From: Streptomyces celluloflavus | Lineage (GTDB): Bacteria > Actinomycetota > Actinomycetes > Streptomycetales > Streptomycetaceae | Length of the DNA stretch: 64,000 nt | Assembly (NCBI GenBank): GCA_000720995.1 | Contig: JOEL01000017.1 | Span: 1-64,000 of the forward strand | Direction of reading: 5' to 3' | In this document: positions 42,927-55,458 of the stretch, piece after piece | Layout: every line of letters starts with the position of its first letter | Position numbering within the stretch: the first letter of the stretch is position 1 | Program-made: the position numbers and the translations under genes | Notes under the pieces: generated by a model | Told to the model about the DNA's origin: nothing | What the model saw: only the letters and a program-made list of their open reading frames with translations | Databases searched by the model: none

Positions 42927-44057
42927 GTGAAGATCCGGGTGGAGCGCGATGTACTCGCGGAGGCGGTGGCCTGGGCGGCCAAGAGCCTCCCGGCCCGTCC
43001 GCCGGTGCCCGTCCTCGCGGGCCTGCTGCTGAAGGCGGAGGACGGCAGCCTGAGCCTCTCCGGCTTCGACTACGAGGTCTCGGCGCGGGTCTCGGTGGAC
43101 GCCGATGTGGAGGAGGACGGCACCGTCCTCGTCTCCGGCCGGCTGCTCGCCGACATCTGCCGGGCCCTCCCCAACCGGCCGGTGGAGATTTCCACCGACG
43201 GTGTACGAGTGACCGTGGTCTGCGGTTCCTCCCGGTTCACCCTCCACACCCTCCCTGTGGAGGAGTACCCGTCGCTGCCGACGATGCCCACCGCCACCGG
43301 CACCGTTCCCGGTGAGGTCTTCGCCGCGGCCGCCGCCCAGGTGGCCATCGCCGCCGGCCGTGACGACACCCTCCCGGTGCTCACCGGCGTCCGTATCGAG
43401 ATCGAGGGCGACACCGTCACCCTGGCCTCCACCGACCGCTACCGCTTCGCGGTGCGCGAGTTCCTGTGGAAGCCCGAGAGCCCGGACGCCTCCGCGGTCG
43501 CGCTGGTCCCCGCAAAGACGCTGCTGGACACCGCCAAGTCGCTGAGCAGCGGCGACACCGTCACGCTGGCGCTGTCCGGCTCCGGTGCGGGCGAGGGCCT
43601 GATCGGTTTCGAGGGTGCCGGGCGGCGGACGACGACCCGTCTGCTGGAGGGCGACCTGCCCAAGTACCGCACCCTCTTCCCGACGGAGTTCAACTCGGTC
43701 GCCGTGATCGAGACCGCGCCGTTCGTCGAGGCCGTCAAGCGTGTGGCGCTGGTGGCCGAGCGGAACACCCCGGTCCGGCTGAGCTTCGAGCAGGGTGTGC
43801 TGATCCTGGAGGCCGGCTCCAGCGACGATGCACAGGCTGTGGAGCGGGTGGACTCCGATCTGGACGGCGACGACATCTCCATCGCCTTCAACCCGGGCTT
43901 CCTGCTGGAGGGCCTGTCGGCCATCGACTCCCCCGTGGCCCAGCTGTCCTTCACGACCTCGACCAAGCCCGCGCTGCTCAGCGGCCGCCCGGCCAAGGAC
44001 GCCGAGGCGGACGACGCGTACAAGTACCTGATCATGCCGGTGCGGCTGTCCGGCTGA
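42927..44057 (+). CDS. dnaN: DNA polymerase III sliding clamp (beta)
   Basis: A 376-residue clamp of three similar domains. It starts KIRVERDVLAEAVAWAAKSLP. TDRYRFAVREFLW in domain 2 is mirrored in the MerR-clamp fusion at the left of this window; the C-terminus YLIMPVRLSG binds partner peptides. GTG 42927 has GGAGG seven to ten bases upstream. The frame continues open through oriC but that part has no coding character. dnaN is followed by gnd after 273 bases. Confidence 0.97.
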   Translation: MKIRVERDVLAEAVAWAAKSLPARPPVPVLAGLLLKAEDGSLSLSGFDYEVSARVSVDADVEEDGTVLVSGRLLADICRALPNRPVEISTDGVRVTVVCGSSRFTLHTLPVEEYPSLPTMPTATGTVPGEVFAAAAAQVAIAAGRDDTLPVLTGVRIEIEGDTVTLASTDRYRFAVREFLWKPESPDASAVALVPAKTLLDTAKSLSSGDTVTLALSGSGAGEGLIGFEGAGRRTTTRLLEGDLPKYRTLFPTEFNSVAVIETAPFVEAVKRVALVAERNTPVRLSFEQGVLILEAGSSDDAQAVERVDSDLDGDDISIAFNPGFLLEGLSAIDSPVAQLSFTTSTKPALLSGRPAKDAEADDAYKYLIMPVRLSG

Positions 44058-44330
44058 GTCCGCTGACGGCCGACGGGGCGCGGCCCTCCGGCCAGGAGCG
44101 CGAGGGACATCTCTCGCGCGGTCGGGGTGCGCCGGTGCGGCCCCCCGGCCGGGGCGGCTGACGGCGGTGGAGCACGGGCCGCCGCGGCCCCGACGGAGGT
44201 CCGGAGCCCTTGGGGCGACCGGCTGACGCCCCGCCGATGAGCGCCCGAGCCCACAGGTGTGCACGCACCTGCGGGCGTAGGCTCGGACTCGGGTACGAAA
44301 CGCAACGACTACGTGCAAAGAGGGTCTCTG

Positions 44331-45209
44331 ATGGAGCTCGGTCTCGTCGGTCTCGGCAAGATGGGCGGCAATATGCGCGAGCGCATCCGCCGCGCAGGCC
44401 ACACCGTCATCGGATACGACCGCAACCCGGACCTGGCGGATGTCCACAGCCTCGCTGAGCTGGTGGACAAGCTCAAGGGCCCGCGGGTCGTCTGGGTCAT
44501 GGTGCCGGCCGGTGCCGCCACCCAGTCGACGATCGACGAGCTGGCCGAGCTGCTCTCGCCGGGCGACATCGTCGTGGACGGCGGCAACTCCCGCTGGACC
44601 GACGACGAGAAGCACGCCGAGGAGCTGAAGGCCAAGGGCATCGGCTTCGTCGACTGCGGTGTCTCCGGCGGCGTCTGGGGCCTGGAGAACGGCTACGCGC
44701 TGATGTACGGCGGCGCCGCCGACGATGTCGCCAAGGTGCAGCCGATCTTCGACGCGCTCAAGCCCGAGGGCGAGTTCGGCTCGGTGCACGCCGGCAAGGT
44801 CGGTGCGGGCCACTTCGCGAAGATGGTTCACAACGGCATCGAGTACGCGATGATGCAGGCGTACGCCGAGGGCTGGGAGCTGCTGGAGAAGGTCGACTCC
44901 GTCACGGACGTGCGTGAGGTCTTCCGCTCCTGGCAGGAGGGCACGGTCATCCGTTCCTGGCTGCTCGATCTGGCGGTCAACGCGCTCGACGACGACGAGC
45001 ACCTGGACAAGCTCCGCGGCTTCGCCGCCGACTCCGGTGAGGGCCGCTGGACGGTCGAGGCCGCCATCGACAACGCCGTGCCGCTGCCCGCGATCACGGC
45101 CTCGCTCTTCGCGCGCTTCGCCTCCCGCCAGGAGGACTCCCCGCAGATGAAGATGATCGCCGCGCTGCGCAACCAGTTCGGCGGCCACGCGGTCGAGAAC
45201 AAGAAGTAA
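44331..45209 (+). CDS. gnd: 6-phosphogluconate dehydrogenase, decarboxylating (short type)
   Basis: A 292-residue enzyme of the oxidative pentose phosphate pathway, giving ribulose-5-phosphate and reduced cofactor. The Rossmann motif [12 protein letters not shown], the substrate-binding [18 protein letters not shown] and the catalytic [21 protein letters not shown] (lysine and asparagine) are clear. It is the short YqeC/GntZ-like form rather than the ~470-residue one. ATG 44331 is chosen; the frame is open 24 codons more upstream. Gnd sits between dnaN and recF in all Streptomyces I know. Confidence 0.95.
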   Translation: MELGLVGLGKMGGNMRERIRRAGHTVIGYDRNPDLADVHSLAELVDKLKGPRVVWVMVPAGAATQSTIDELAELLSPGDIVVDGGNSRWTDDEKHAEELKAKGIGFVDCGVSGGVWGLENGYALMYGGAADDVAKVQPIFDALKPEGEFGSVHAGKVGAGHFAKMVHNGIEYAMMQAYAEGWELLEKVDSVTDVREVFRSWQEGTVIRSWLLDLAVNALDDDEHLDKLRGFAADSGEGRWTVEAAIDNAVPLPAITASLFARFASRQEDSPQMKMIAALRNQFGGHAVENKK

Positions 45210-45264
45210 GCCACACCACAGCCACACCAGCAGTTCGGCAGCCGGGGGAGGTCGGCGCACCGTC

Positions 45265-46440
45265 ATGCACGTATCGCATCTGTCGCTCGCCGACTTCCGC
45301 TCCTACGCCCGGGTCGAGGTCCCGCTCGATCCGGGCGTCACCGCTTTCGTGGGCCCCAACGGGCAGGGCAAGACCAATCTCGTCGAGGCCGTCGGCTATC
45401 TCGCCACGCTCGGCAGCCACCGCGTCTCCTCGGACGCCCCGCTGGTGCGGATGGGCGCGGACCGGGCCATCGTCCGGGCCGCCGTCGTCGAGGGCGAGCG
45501 GCAGCAGCTGATCGAGCTCGAACTCAATCCGGGCCGGGCCAACCGCGCCAGGATCAACCGGTCGTCGCAGGTCAGACCGCGCGATGTGCTGGGGATCGTA
45601 CGGACCGTGCTGTTCGCGCCGGAGGATCTGGCGCTGGTCAAGGGCGACCCCGGGGAGCGCCGGCGGTTCCTGGACGAGCTGATCACCGCGCGCTCGCCGC
45701 GGATGGCCGGGGTGCGCGCGGACTACGAGCGGGTGCTCAAACAGCGCAACACGCTGCTCAAGACGGCGGCGATGGCCCGACGGCACGGCGGCAGGCAGCT
45801 GGATCTGTCGACGCTGGACGTGTGGGACCAGCATCTGGCGCGGGCCGGCGCCGAGCTGCTCGCGCAGCGGCTCGATCTGATCGCCGCGCTCCAGCCCCTG
45901 GCGGACAAGGCGTACGGGCAGCTGGCGCCGGGCGGCGGGCCGCTGGCGCTGGAGTACCGCGGTTCGGCGGGCGAGGCGATGGCCGCCGCGTCGACCCGCG
46001 AGGAGCTCTACGGCGTGCTCCTGGAGGCGCTCGGCGAGGCCCGGAAGGGCGAGATCGAGCGCGGCGTGACCCTGGTCGGCCCGCACCGCGACGATCTGGT
46101 GCTGAAGCTGGGACAGCTGCCGGCCAAGGGGTACGCCAGTCACGGCGAGTCCTGGTCGTACGCGCTGGCGCTGCGGCTGGCCTCGTACGACCTGCTGCGC
46201 TCGGAGGGGGCACCGGGGCCCGCCGCGCCCGAGGGCGGCCGGCGGGCGGGCGAGCCGGTGCTGGTGCTCGACGACGTCTTCGCGGAGCTGGACGCCCGGC
46301 GGCGGGAGCGGCTGGCGGAGCTGGTGGCGCCGGGCGAGCAGGTGCTGGTGACGGCGGCGGTGGCCGACGATGTGCCGGGCGTGCTGGCCGGTGCGCGGTT
46401 CGCCGTCTCGGAGGGCACCGTGCGGAAGGCCGGGCCGTGA
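45265..46440 (+). CDS. recF: DNA replication and repair protein RecF
   Basis: A 391-residue SMC-like ATPase that helps load RecA at gaps with RecO and RecR. Walker [10 protein letters not shown] (around 32-40), the SMC-like LDRSEG-type signature region in [14 protein letters not shown], and Walker [13 protein letters not shown] are seen. It begins [15 protein letters not shown]. Its last bases GTGA overlap the next gene start. Confidence 0.96.
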   Translation: MHVSHLSLADFRSYARVEVPLDPGVTAFVGPNGQGKTNLVEAVGYLATLGSHRVSSDAPLVRMGADRAIVRAAVVEGERQQLIELELNPGRANRARINRSSQVRPRDVLGIVRTVLFAPEDLALVKGDPGERRRFLDELITARSPRMAGVRADYERVLKQRNTLLKTAAMARRHGGRQLDLSTLDVWDQHLARAGAELLAQRLDLIAALQPLADKAYGQLAPGGGPLALEYRGSAGEAMAAASTREELYGVLLEALGEARKGEIERGVTLVGPHRDDLVLKLGQLPAKGYASHGESWSYALALRLASYDLLRSEGAPGPAAPEGGRRAGEPVLVLDDVFAELDARRRERLAELVAPGEQVLVTAAVADDVPGVLAGARFAVSEGTVRKAGP

Positions 46441-46991
46441 GCGGCGAGCAGCTGCCCGGACCGGGTGCCGAGTCCGATCGGCCCAGGGCGCCGGAGCTGT
46501 CCGGGGTGGATCTGGCCCGCCAGGCGCTGGTGGCCGCGAAGGAGCAGGCGCGGGCGCGGGGCGCCGCCGTACAGCAGAAGAAGCAGGCCAGGCGGGGCGG
46601 GCTGCGCTCGGGTGCGCGGGCGGACGGCCGCGATCCGCTGCCGCTCGGCGCGGCGATCAACCGGCTGATCACGGAGCGCGGCTGGGAGACCCCGGCCGCG
46701 GTCGGCGGGGTGATGGGGCGCTGGCCGCAGCTGGTGGGCCCCGAGGTGGCGCAGCACTGCGAGCCGCAGAAGTACGACGAGGACGCCCGGGTGCTGACCG
46801 TGCAGTGCGACTCGACGGCGTGGGCGACGCAGCTGCGGCTGCTGGCGCCGCAGCTGGTGGCGCGGCTCAACCAGGACCTGGGGCAGGGCACCGTAAAGCT
46901 GATCAAGGTGCTGGGGCCCGGTGGTCCGGCGCGGCGGTACGGGCCGCTGCGGGCGCCCGGCAGCACGGGGCCCGGCGACACCTACGGCTGA
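46437..46991 (+). CDS. dciA: DciA-type (DUF721) helicase-loading cofactor
   Basis: A 184-residue protein with an N-terminal charged, disordered half ([23 protein letters not shown]) and the C-terminal DUF721 domain ([42 protein letters not shown]..., then [26 protein letters not shown]). DUF721 proteins are DciA, thought to be the ancestral DnaB operator in bacteria lacking DnaC/DnaI. GTG 46437 overlaps the recF stop, so they are coupled. It may deliver DnaB (3.7 kb) to DnaA-bound oriC. Confidence 0.9.
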   Translation: MSGEQLPGPGAESDRPRAPELSGVDLARQALVAAKEQARARGAAVQQKKQARRGGLRSGARADGRDPLPLGAAINRLITERGWETPAAVGGVMGRWPQLVGPEVAQHCEPQKYDEDARVLTVQCDSTAWATQLRLLAPQLVARLNQDLGQGTVKLIKVLGPGGPARRYGPLRAPGSTGPGDTYG

Positions 46992-49354
<2,363 letters not shown>

Positions 49355-49367
49355 GCCCTGTCGGCCC

Positions 49368-49390
49368 TCCCCCCGCCCCGGGCGGGGGGA
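49368..49390 (+). terminator. Hairpin between gyrB and gyrA
   Basis: A near-perfect G/C palindrome TCCCCCCGCCC...GGGCGGGGGGA, starting 14 bases past the gyrB stop. It may attenuate, terminate partly, or protect mRNA ends between the two subunit genes. Confidence 0.6.
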
Positions 49391-49428
49391 CCTCAACCAG
49401 CCGCAGCTCGAAAGGACTTTGAATCAGC

Positions 49429-52053
<2,625 letters not shown>

Positions 52054-52068
52054 CACGAGGAGTAGAGC

Positions 52069-52740
52069 GTGAGTGGAGCCACGGGCGCTGCAGCGGGTGG
52101 ACCGGGAACCGAGAAGGGTTCCCCGTCCGGACCCGCGACCGTGACGGAGGACAGCGCCCGTGGCTCCGCCGTTGCCGAGGACTCCCGACAAGAGGGCTCC
52201 TATCAGGGGGGAACCGTGACCGACACGCGTCAGCCGTATCCGCAGCCACACGCGCAGTCCCAGGGCGGACAGCAGCCGTACCAGCCGCCCCAGGCGTACA
52301 GCACGGGCGGCACCAAGGGCGCGGGGCAGCAGTCCGCGCGCCTGCCTCGTACGGACGCCCGTACGACGCCACGGACCCGTAAGGCCCGGCTGCGGGTGGC
52401 GCGGGCCGATCCGTGGTCGGTGATGAAGGTCAGCTTCCTGCTCTCCATCGCGCTGGGCATCTGCACGATAGTCGCCGTCTCGGTGCTGTGGATGGTGATG
52501 GACGCCATGGGCGTCTTCTCCGCGGTCGGCGGGACGATCAGCGACGCCACGGGCGCGGACGGCGGCGGCTTCAATCTCCAGTCGTTCCTGTCGCTGCCGA
52601 GGGTGCTGCTGTTCACCACGATCATCTCGGTGATCGATGTGGTGCTGGCGACGGCGCTGGGAACGCTCGGCGCCTTCATCTACAACCTGTCGGCCGGCTT
52701 CGTCGGCGGGGTGGAGCTCACCCTCGCCGAGGACGAGTGA
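52069..52740 (+). CDS. DUF3566 membrane protein downstream of gyrA
   Basis: A 223-residue protein. The first 105 residues are low-complexity and basic (PQPHAQSQGGQQPYQPP), cytoplasmic. The DUF3566 domain follows with ADPWSVMKVSFLLSIALGICTIVAVSVLWMVMDAMGVF and a second helix LLFTTIISVIDVVLATALGTLGAFIYNLSAGFVGGVELTLAE. Such proteins lie after gyrA in most actinobacteria, near division genes (CwsA in Mycobacterium). GTG start 15 bases after gyrA, so one transcript. Function is unproven. Confidence 0.92.
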   Translation: MSGATGAAAGGPGTEKGSPSGPATVTEDSARGSAVAEDSRQEGSYQGGTVTDTRQPYPQPHAQSQGGQQPYQPPQAYSTGGTKGAGQQSARLPRTDARTTPRTRKARLRVARADPWSVMKVSFLLSIALGICTIVAVSVLWMVMDAMGVFSAVGGTISDATGADGGGFNLQSFLSLPRVLLFTTIISVIDVVLATALGTLGAFIYNLSAGFVGGVELTLAEDE

Positions 52741-52782
52741 AGCCCTGATGGGAGGGCGTTCCCAGGGTCGCGGGAACCGATT

Positions 52783-52811
52783 TTGGGAACGCCTCGGAAG
52801 TGCGCTAATCT
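52783..52811 (+). promoter_or_regulatory. tRNA-Ile promoter
   Basis: TTGGGA (52783-52788) and TAATCT (52806-52811) with 17-bp spacing, ending 17 bases before the tRNA. Fits the vegetative sigma factor. Confidence 0.6.
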
Positions 52812-52828
52812 TTCGTTGCAGCGAACGA

Positions 52829-52902
52829 GCGGCTATAGCTCAGACGGTTAGAGCGCTTCCCTGATAAGGAAGAGGCCCCAGGTTCAAGTCCTGGTAGCCG
52901 CA
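52829..52902 (+). tRNA. tRNA-Ile (anticodon GAT)
   Basis: A complete cloverleaf: acceptor GCGGCTA/TAGCCGC, D-arm GCTCAGACGGTTAGAGC, anticodon loop CTGATAA, T-loop GGTTCAAGTCC. 74 bases with discriminator A; CCA is not encoded. It is a typical tRNA site for integration, but no integrase is seen. Confidence 0.97.
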
Positions 52903-52909
52903 CCGCATC

Positions 52910-52945
52910 ATCGGCCCGGCCGGAGAATTCTCCGGCCGGGCCGAT
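52910..52945. terminator. tRNA-Ile terminator, 36-bp perfect palindrome
   Basis: The palindrome centres on GAATTC with 18-bp arms beginning ATCGGCCCGGCCGGAGAA. It closely follows the tRNA and should end its transcript; it may also act backward. Confidence 0.87.
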
Positions 52946-53091
52946 GTGTTTGCGCGAGTGCGGAAGTGGGGTGCGTGGCCGGGCCGGAGCCAGTTGTTGC
53001 CAACCGCGGCCTAGGTAACCGATCGGTATCGACCGGTGTGTATCATCGGCCACCATAGGTCCCCTACGTCAACGAAAGACGAGGTCGCGCG

Positions 53092-53226
53092 GTGAAGAAG
53101 CTTCTCCTGGTCGCACTGGCCGCCATCGGCGGGCTCCTCGTGTACCGCCAGATCCAGGCGGATCGCGCCGAGCAGGATCTGTGGACGGAGGCGACCGACT
53201 CCGTGCCCGCAGGTTCGGGTGTGTGA
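53092..53226 (+). CDS. DLW-39 family small membrane protein
   Basis: A 44-residue protein from GTG 53092: MKKLLLVALAAIGGLLVYRQ, then EQDLWTEATD, ending PAGSGV. The hydrophobic N-terminus spans the membrane once and the DLW motif gives the family its name. It is kept near gyrA in actinobacteria. It is preceded by a possible GAGGTCG ribosome site. Function is unknown. The length falls below normal gene-calling limits. Confidence 0.85.
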   Translation: MKKLLLVALAAIGGLLVYRQIQADRAEQDLWTEATDSVPAGSGV

Positions 53227-53251
53227 GACCCAGACGCACAGCACAATTCGT

Positions 53252-53288
53252 ACGGACCCCGGTCGCCTGTGGGCGGCCGGGGTTCCGT
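53252..53288 (+). terminator. Terminator after DLW-39 gene
   Basis: An imperfect hairpin ACGGACCCCGG.../CCGGGGTTCCGT, 25 bases after the stop. Confidence 0.65.
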
Positions 53289-53348
53289 GCGTCCGAGGGT
53301 GGGTCAGGGCGTAGGGGGACGGGTGAGGTACCGCGCCGGGCGGATTTA

Positions 53349-53383
53349 TTTGCATTAGCACAACAATGAATTGCTATAGCAAA
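53349..53383. promoter_or_regulatory. AT-rich operator-like double dyad
   Basis: A perfect 12-bp palindrome TTGCTATAGCAA (53371-53382) and a partner TTTGCATTAGCA (53349-53360) that is the near-inverse of TGCTATAGCAAA (two central mismatches). The patch is strikingly AT-rich for the window. It is the kind of site bound by MarR- or GntR-type regulators. It lies about 250 bases before the gene at 53630. Confidence 0.55.
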
Positions 53384-53629
53384 TTCTGGTGTGATCTGTG
53401 TGGCCCGCGTGAGGTGCGGGGCGTGGCGCGCGGAGCTCCGGACGCGATTCGGGCTCTTGGCGGACACCGCGCGGGGCGGCGGTGGAGGATGGGGGTTTGG
53501 CCCGGCGGGGACGGCGCCGGCGGACGGGGTGGGCGTACCGGTATCGGCCGGCCGCGGCGTGGACTTCCGGCGGGCCCGCCGGAAGTGGCGGGCGTACGGC
53601 GGGAATTCGGAACCGATGAGGGGTGACCT

Positions 53630-55438
53630 GTGGTGACGCGCACGACGTACAGGGGGCTCGTCGCGCTGGCGGCGCTCGCGGTGGTGACGGCTCTGCCGGG
53701 GACGGCGGGCGTGGCCGCGGCCGGGGAGGTGCCCGCCTACCGGACGGCGGACGGCGCCACGGCGACCACGGGCACCCCGAGTGCCGCGGACGCGCCGCGG
53801 CTCACCCCCGGTATGCACACCGACTCCATCGGCCGCGGCGAGCGGAAGTACTACGCCGTCACCCTGGACGACAGGACCAGCGCGTATTTCTCGGCGGTCG
53901 CCGCGCCCCGGCCCGGCACCAAGGTCCAGGACTACGGCGACCAGTTGGCCATCAGCGTCCAGGACAGCGGCGGCGGCACCTGCGGCCCGGTCGCGCATCC
54001 GTCCTTCCACAGCGGCGGAGCGGCCTATCCCATCGCCGACTACGCCGTCCGCCGTATCGGCGCCGACAGGACGGACTGTCAGAAAGCGGGCCCGTACTAC
54101 CTGGTGATCAGTCGCAAGGGGACGGCGGCCTCCGGCACCGGCAGTTGGCCGGTCGAGATCGGCTATCTCACCGAGCCCGCGCTCAAGGGCGGCACCCCGG
54201 ACCGGCCCGGCGACGGCACATGGAGCAGTGCGGCGCCCGCTCCGCCCACCGACACCGACAAGCGCGACGCCAGGGGCGGGACCGGCTTCAACGACGCGGG
54301 GTCGGTCGCCAAGGGCGTGTGGCAGGACCGGATCAGGCCGGGCGAGGCCCGCTTCTACCGCGTACCGGTGGACTGGGGGCAGCAGCTCAACATCAGCGCC
54401 GAACTGCCGAATTCGACCCTCGCCGACTCGACGGCCGGTGCGGCGACGACCGGTGTCACGAAGTACGTCCCGAACGCGCTCGGGCTCAGCCTCTTCAACC
54501 CCGCGCGCGGGGCGGTGCGGGACAACAACTTCGTCTCGTACAGCGGGAGACCGGCCGCCACCAGGGAGTTCACCGCGCCCGTCGCGTACGGCAACCGCCT
54601 CCACCCGACCGGTGCGGTCAGCGCGATGCGGTTCGCGGGCTGGTACTACCTGGAGGTCACCCTCAACCCGGGGATGGCGCAGTACTTTCCCGAGGGCGCG
54701 GACCTCACCCTGCGGGTGGACGTCCTGGGCACGGCACAGGCCGGGCCCGGTTACTCCCGGCCGACCGGCGATTTCTCCGTCACACCCACCGACCGGGACA
54801 TGGCCGACAAGGGGCAGCCCGCCCAGGGGGCGGCGAAGAGCGGCACCCTGATGGCGGTGGCGTACGCCGGGATCGGCACGGGTGTGACGCTATTGCTGGG
54901 GCTTGTGGTGTGGAGGGTGGTGGCGCGGCGCAAGTGGGCGCAGGGGGCTCGGGGGGCTGGTGTGGCTTCTGTGGGCTCTGTGGCCCCCGTGGTGCCTGGG
55001 GTGGTGCTTCCGGGGCCTGTGGTGTCCGGGGCGGTGCCCAGGAACCTTGTGGCGCCTGAGGCGGGGTCTATCCCGCCGGCGGGGTGGTCGGAGCCGTACG
55101 GGGAGTCGGGTCGGCCGATGCAGTCGGTGCCGGGTCAGTCGAATCAGTCGGGTCAGTCGGGTCTGCCGAATGAGCTGGGCCAACCGGAGTGGGCAGGTCG
55201 GCCGGGGCGGCCGCCTGAGGTGGAGCGGTCTTCGGCAACGCGGCCTTCGCAGGCTCCGCAGTTGTCGGAGTCCTCGAATTCCTCGCATGTGGCAGAGGCA
55301 TCGCAGCCGTCTCAGACTTCGCAAGCATCGGCATCGGCATCGGCATCGGTATCGCCGTCGTCCCGGACGTCGCAGGAGGCTCAGGCGGCTCAACAGGGCC
55401 GGGAAGCGGAGCAGTTCGGGCCGTCACAGGGCTGGTAG
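53630..55438 (+). CDS. Secreted, membrane-anchored protein of unknown function with Ser/Gln-rich tail
   Basis: A 602-residue protein. Signal peptide at about 5-30 (GLVALAALAVVTALPGTAGVAAAG). Two beta-rich external parts follow; each has a pattern like GMHTDSIGRGERKYYAVTL (58-76) and VWQDRIRPGEARFYRVPVDWGQQLNIS, repeated domains of one kind. One transmembrane helix at about 408-430 (GTLMAVAYAGIGTGVTLLLGLVVWRVVA). The last 170 residues are Ser/Gln/Pro-rich, cytoplasmic and repetitive. GTG 53630 or GTG 53633 is the start. The gene has no relative I can name; position next to a Ser/Thr kinase suggests a substrate or partner. Confidence 0.75.
   Translation: MVTRTTYRGLVALAALAVVTALPGTAGVAAAGEVPAYRTADGATATTGTPSAADAPRLTPGMHTDSIGRGERKYYAVTLDDRTSAYFSAVAAPRPGTKVQDYGDQLAISVQDSGGGTCGPVAHPSFHSGGAAYPIADYAVRRIGADRTDCQKAGPYYLVISRKGTAASGTGSWPVEIGYLTEPALKGGTPDRPGDGTWSSAAPAPPTDTDKRDARGGTGFNDAGSVAKGVWQDRIRPGEARFYRVPVDWGQQLNISAELPNSTLADSTAGAATTGVTKYVPNALGLSLFNPARGAVRDNNFVSYSGRPAATREFTAPVAYGNRLHPTGAVSAMRFAGWYYLEVTLNPGMAQYFPEGADLTLRVDVLGTAQAGPGYSRPTGDFSVTPTDRDMADKGQPAQGAAKSGTLMAVAYAGIGTGVTLLLGLVVWRVVARRKWAQGARGAGVASVGSVAPVVPGVVLPGPVVSGAVPRNLVAPEAGSIPPAGWSEPYGESGRPMQSVPGQSNQSGQSGLPNELGQPEWAGRPGRPPEVERSSATRPSQAPQLSESSNSSHVAEASQPSQTSQASASASASVSPSSRTSQEAQAAQQGREAEQFGPSQGW
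55322..55360 (+). repeat. TCGGCA hexanucleotide repeat in tail coding region
   Basis: Several copies of TCGGCA/TCGGTA encode SASASASV. The whole 55100-55360 segment is repetitive (QSNQSGQSG) and could vary in length. Confidence 0.6.
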
Positions 55439-55458
55439 CCGGGCGGCGGAAGGGTGCG

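Noticed and set aside
42849-45266. An 805-codon antisense frame over dnaN and gnd
   Set aside because: No domain resemblance and no start signal; dnaN and gnd on the plus strand explain the sequence fully.
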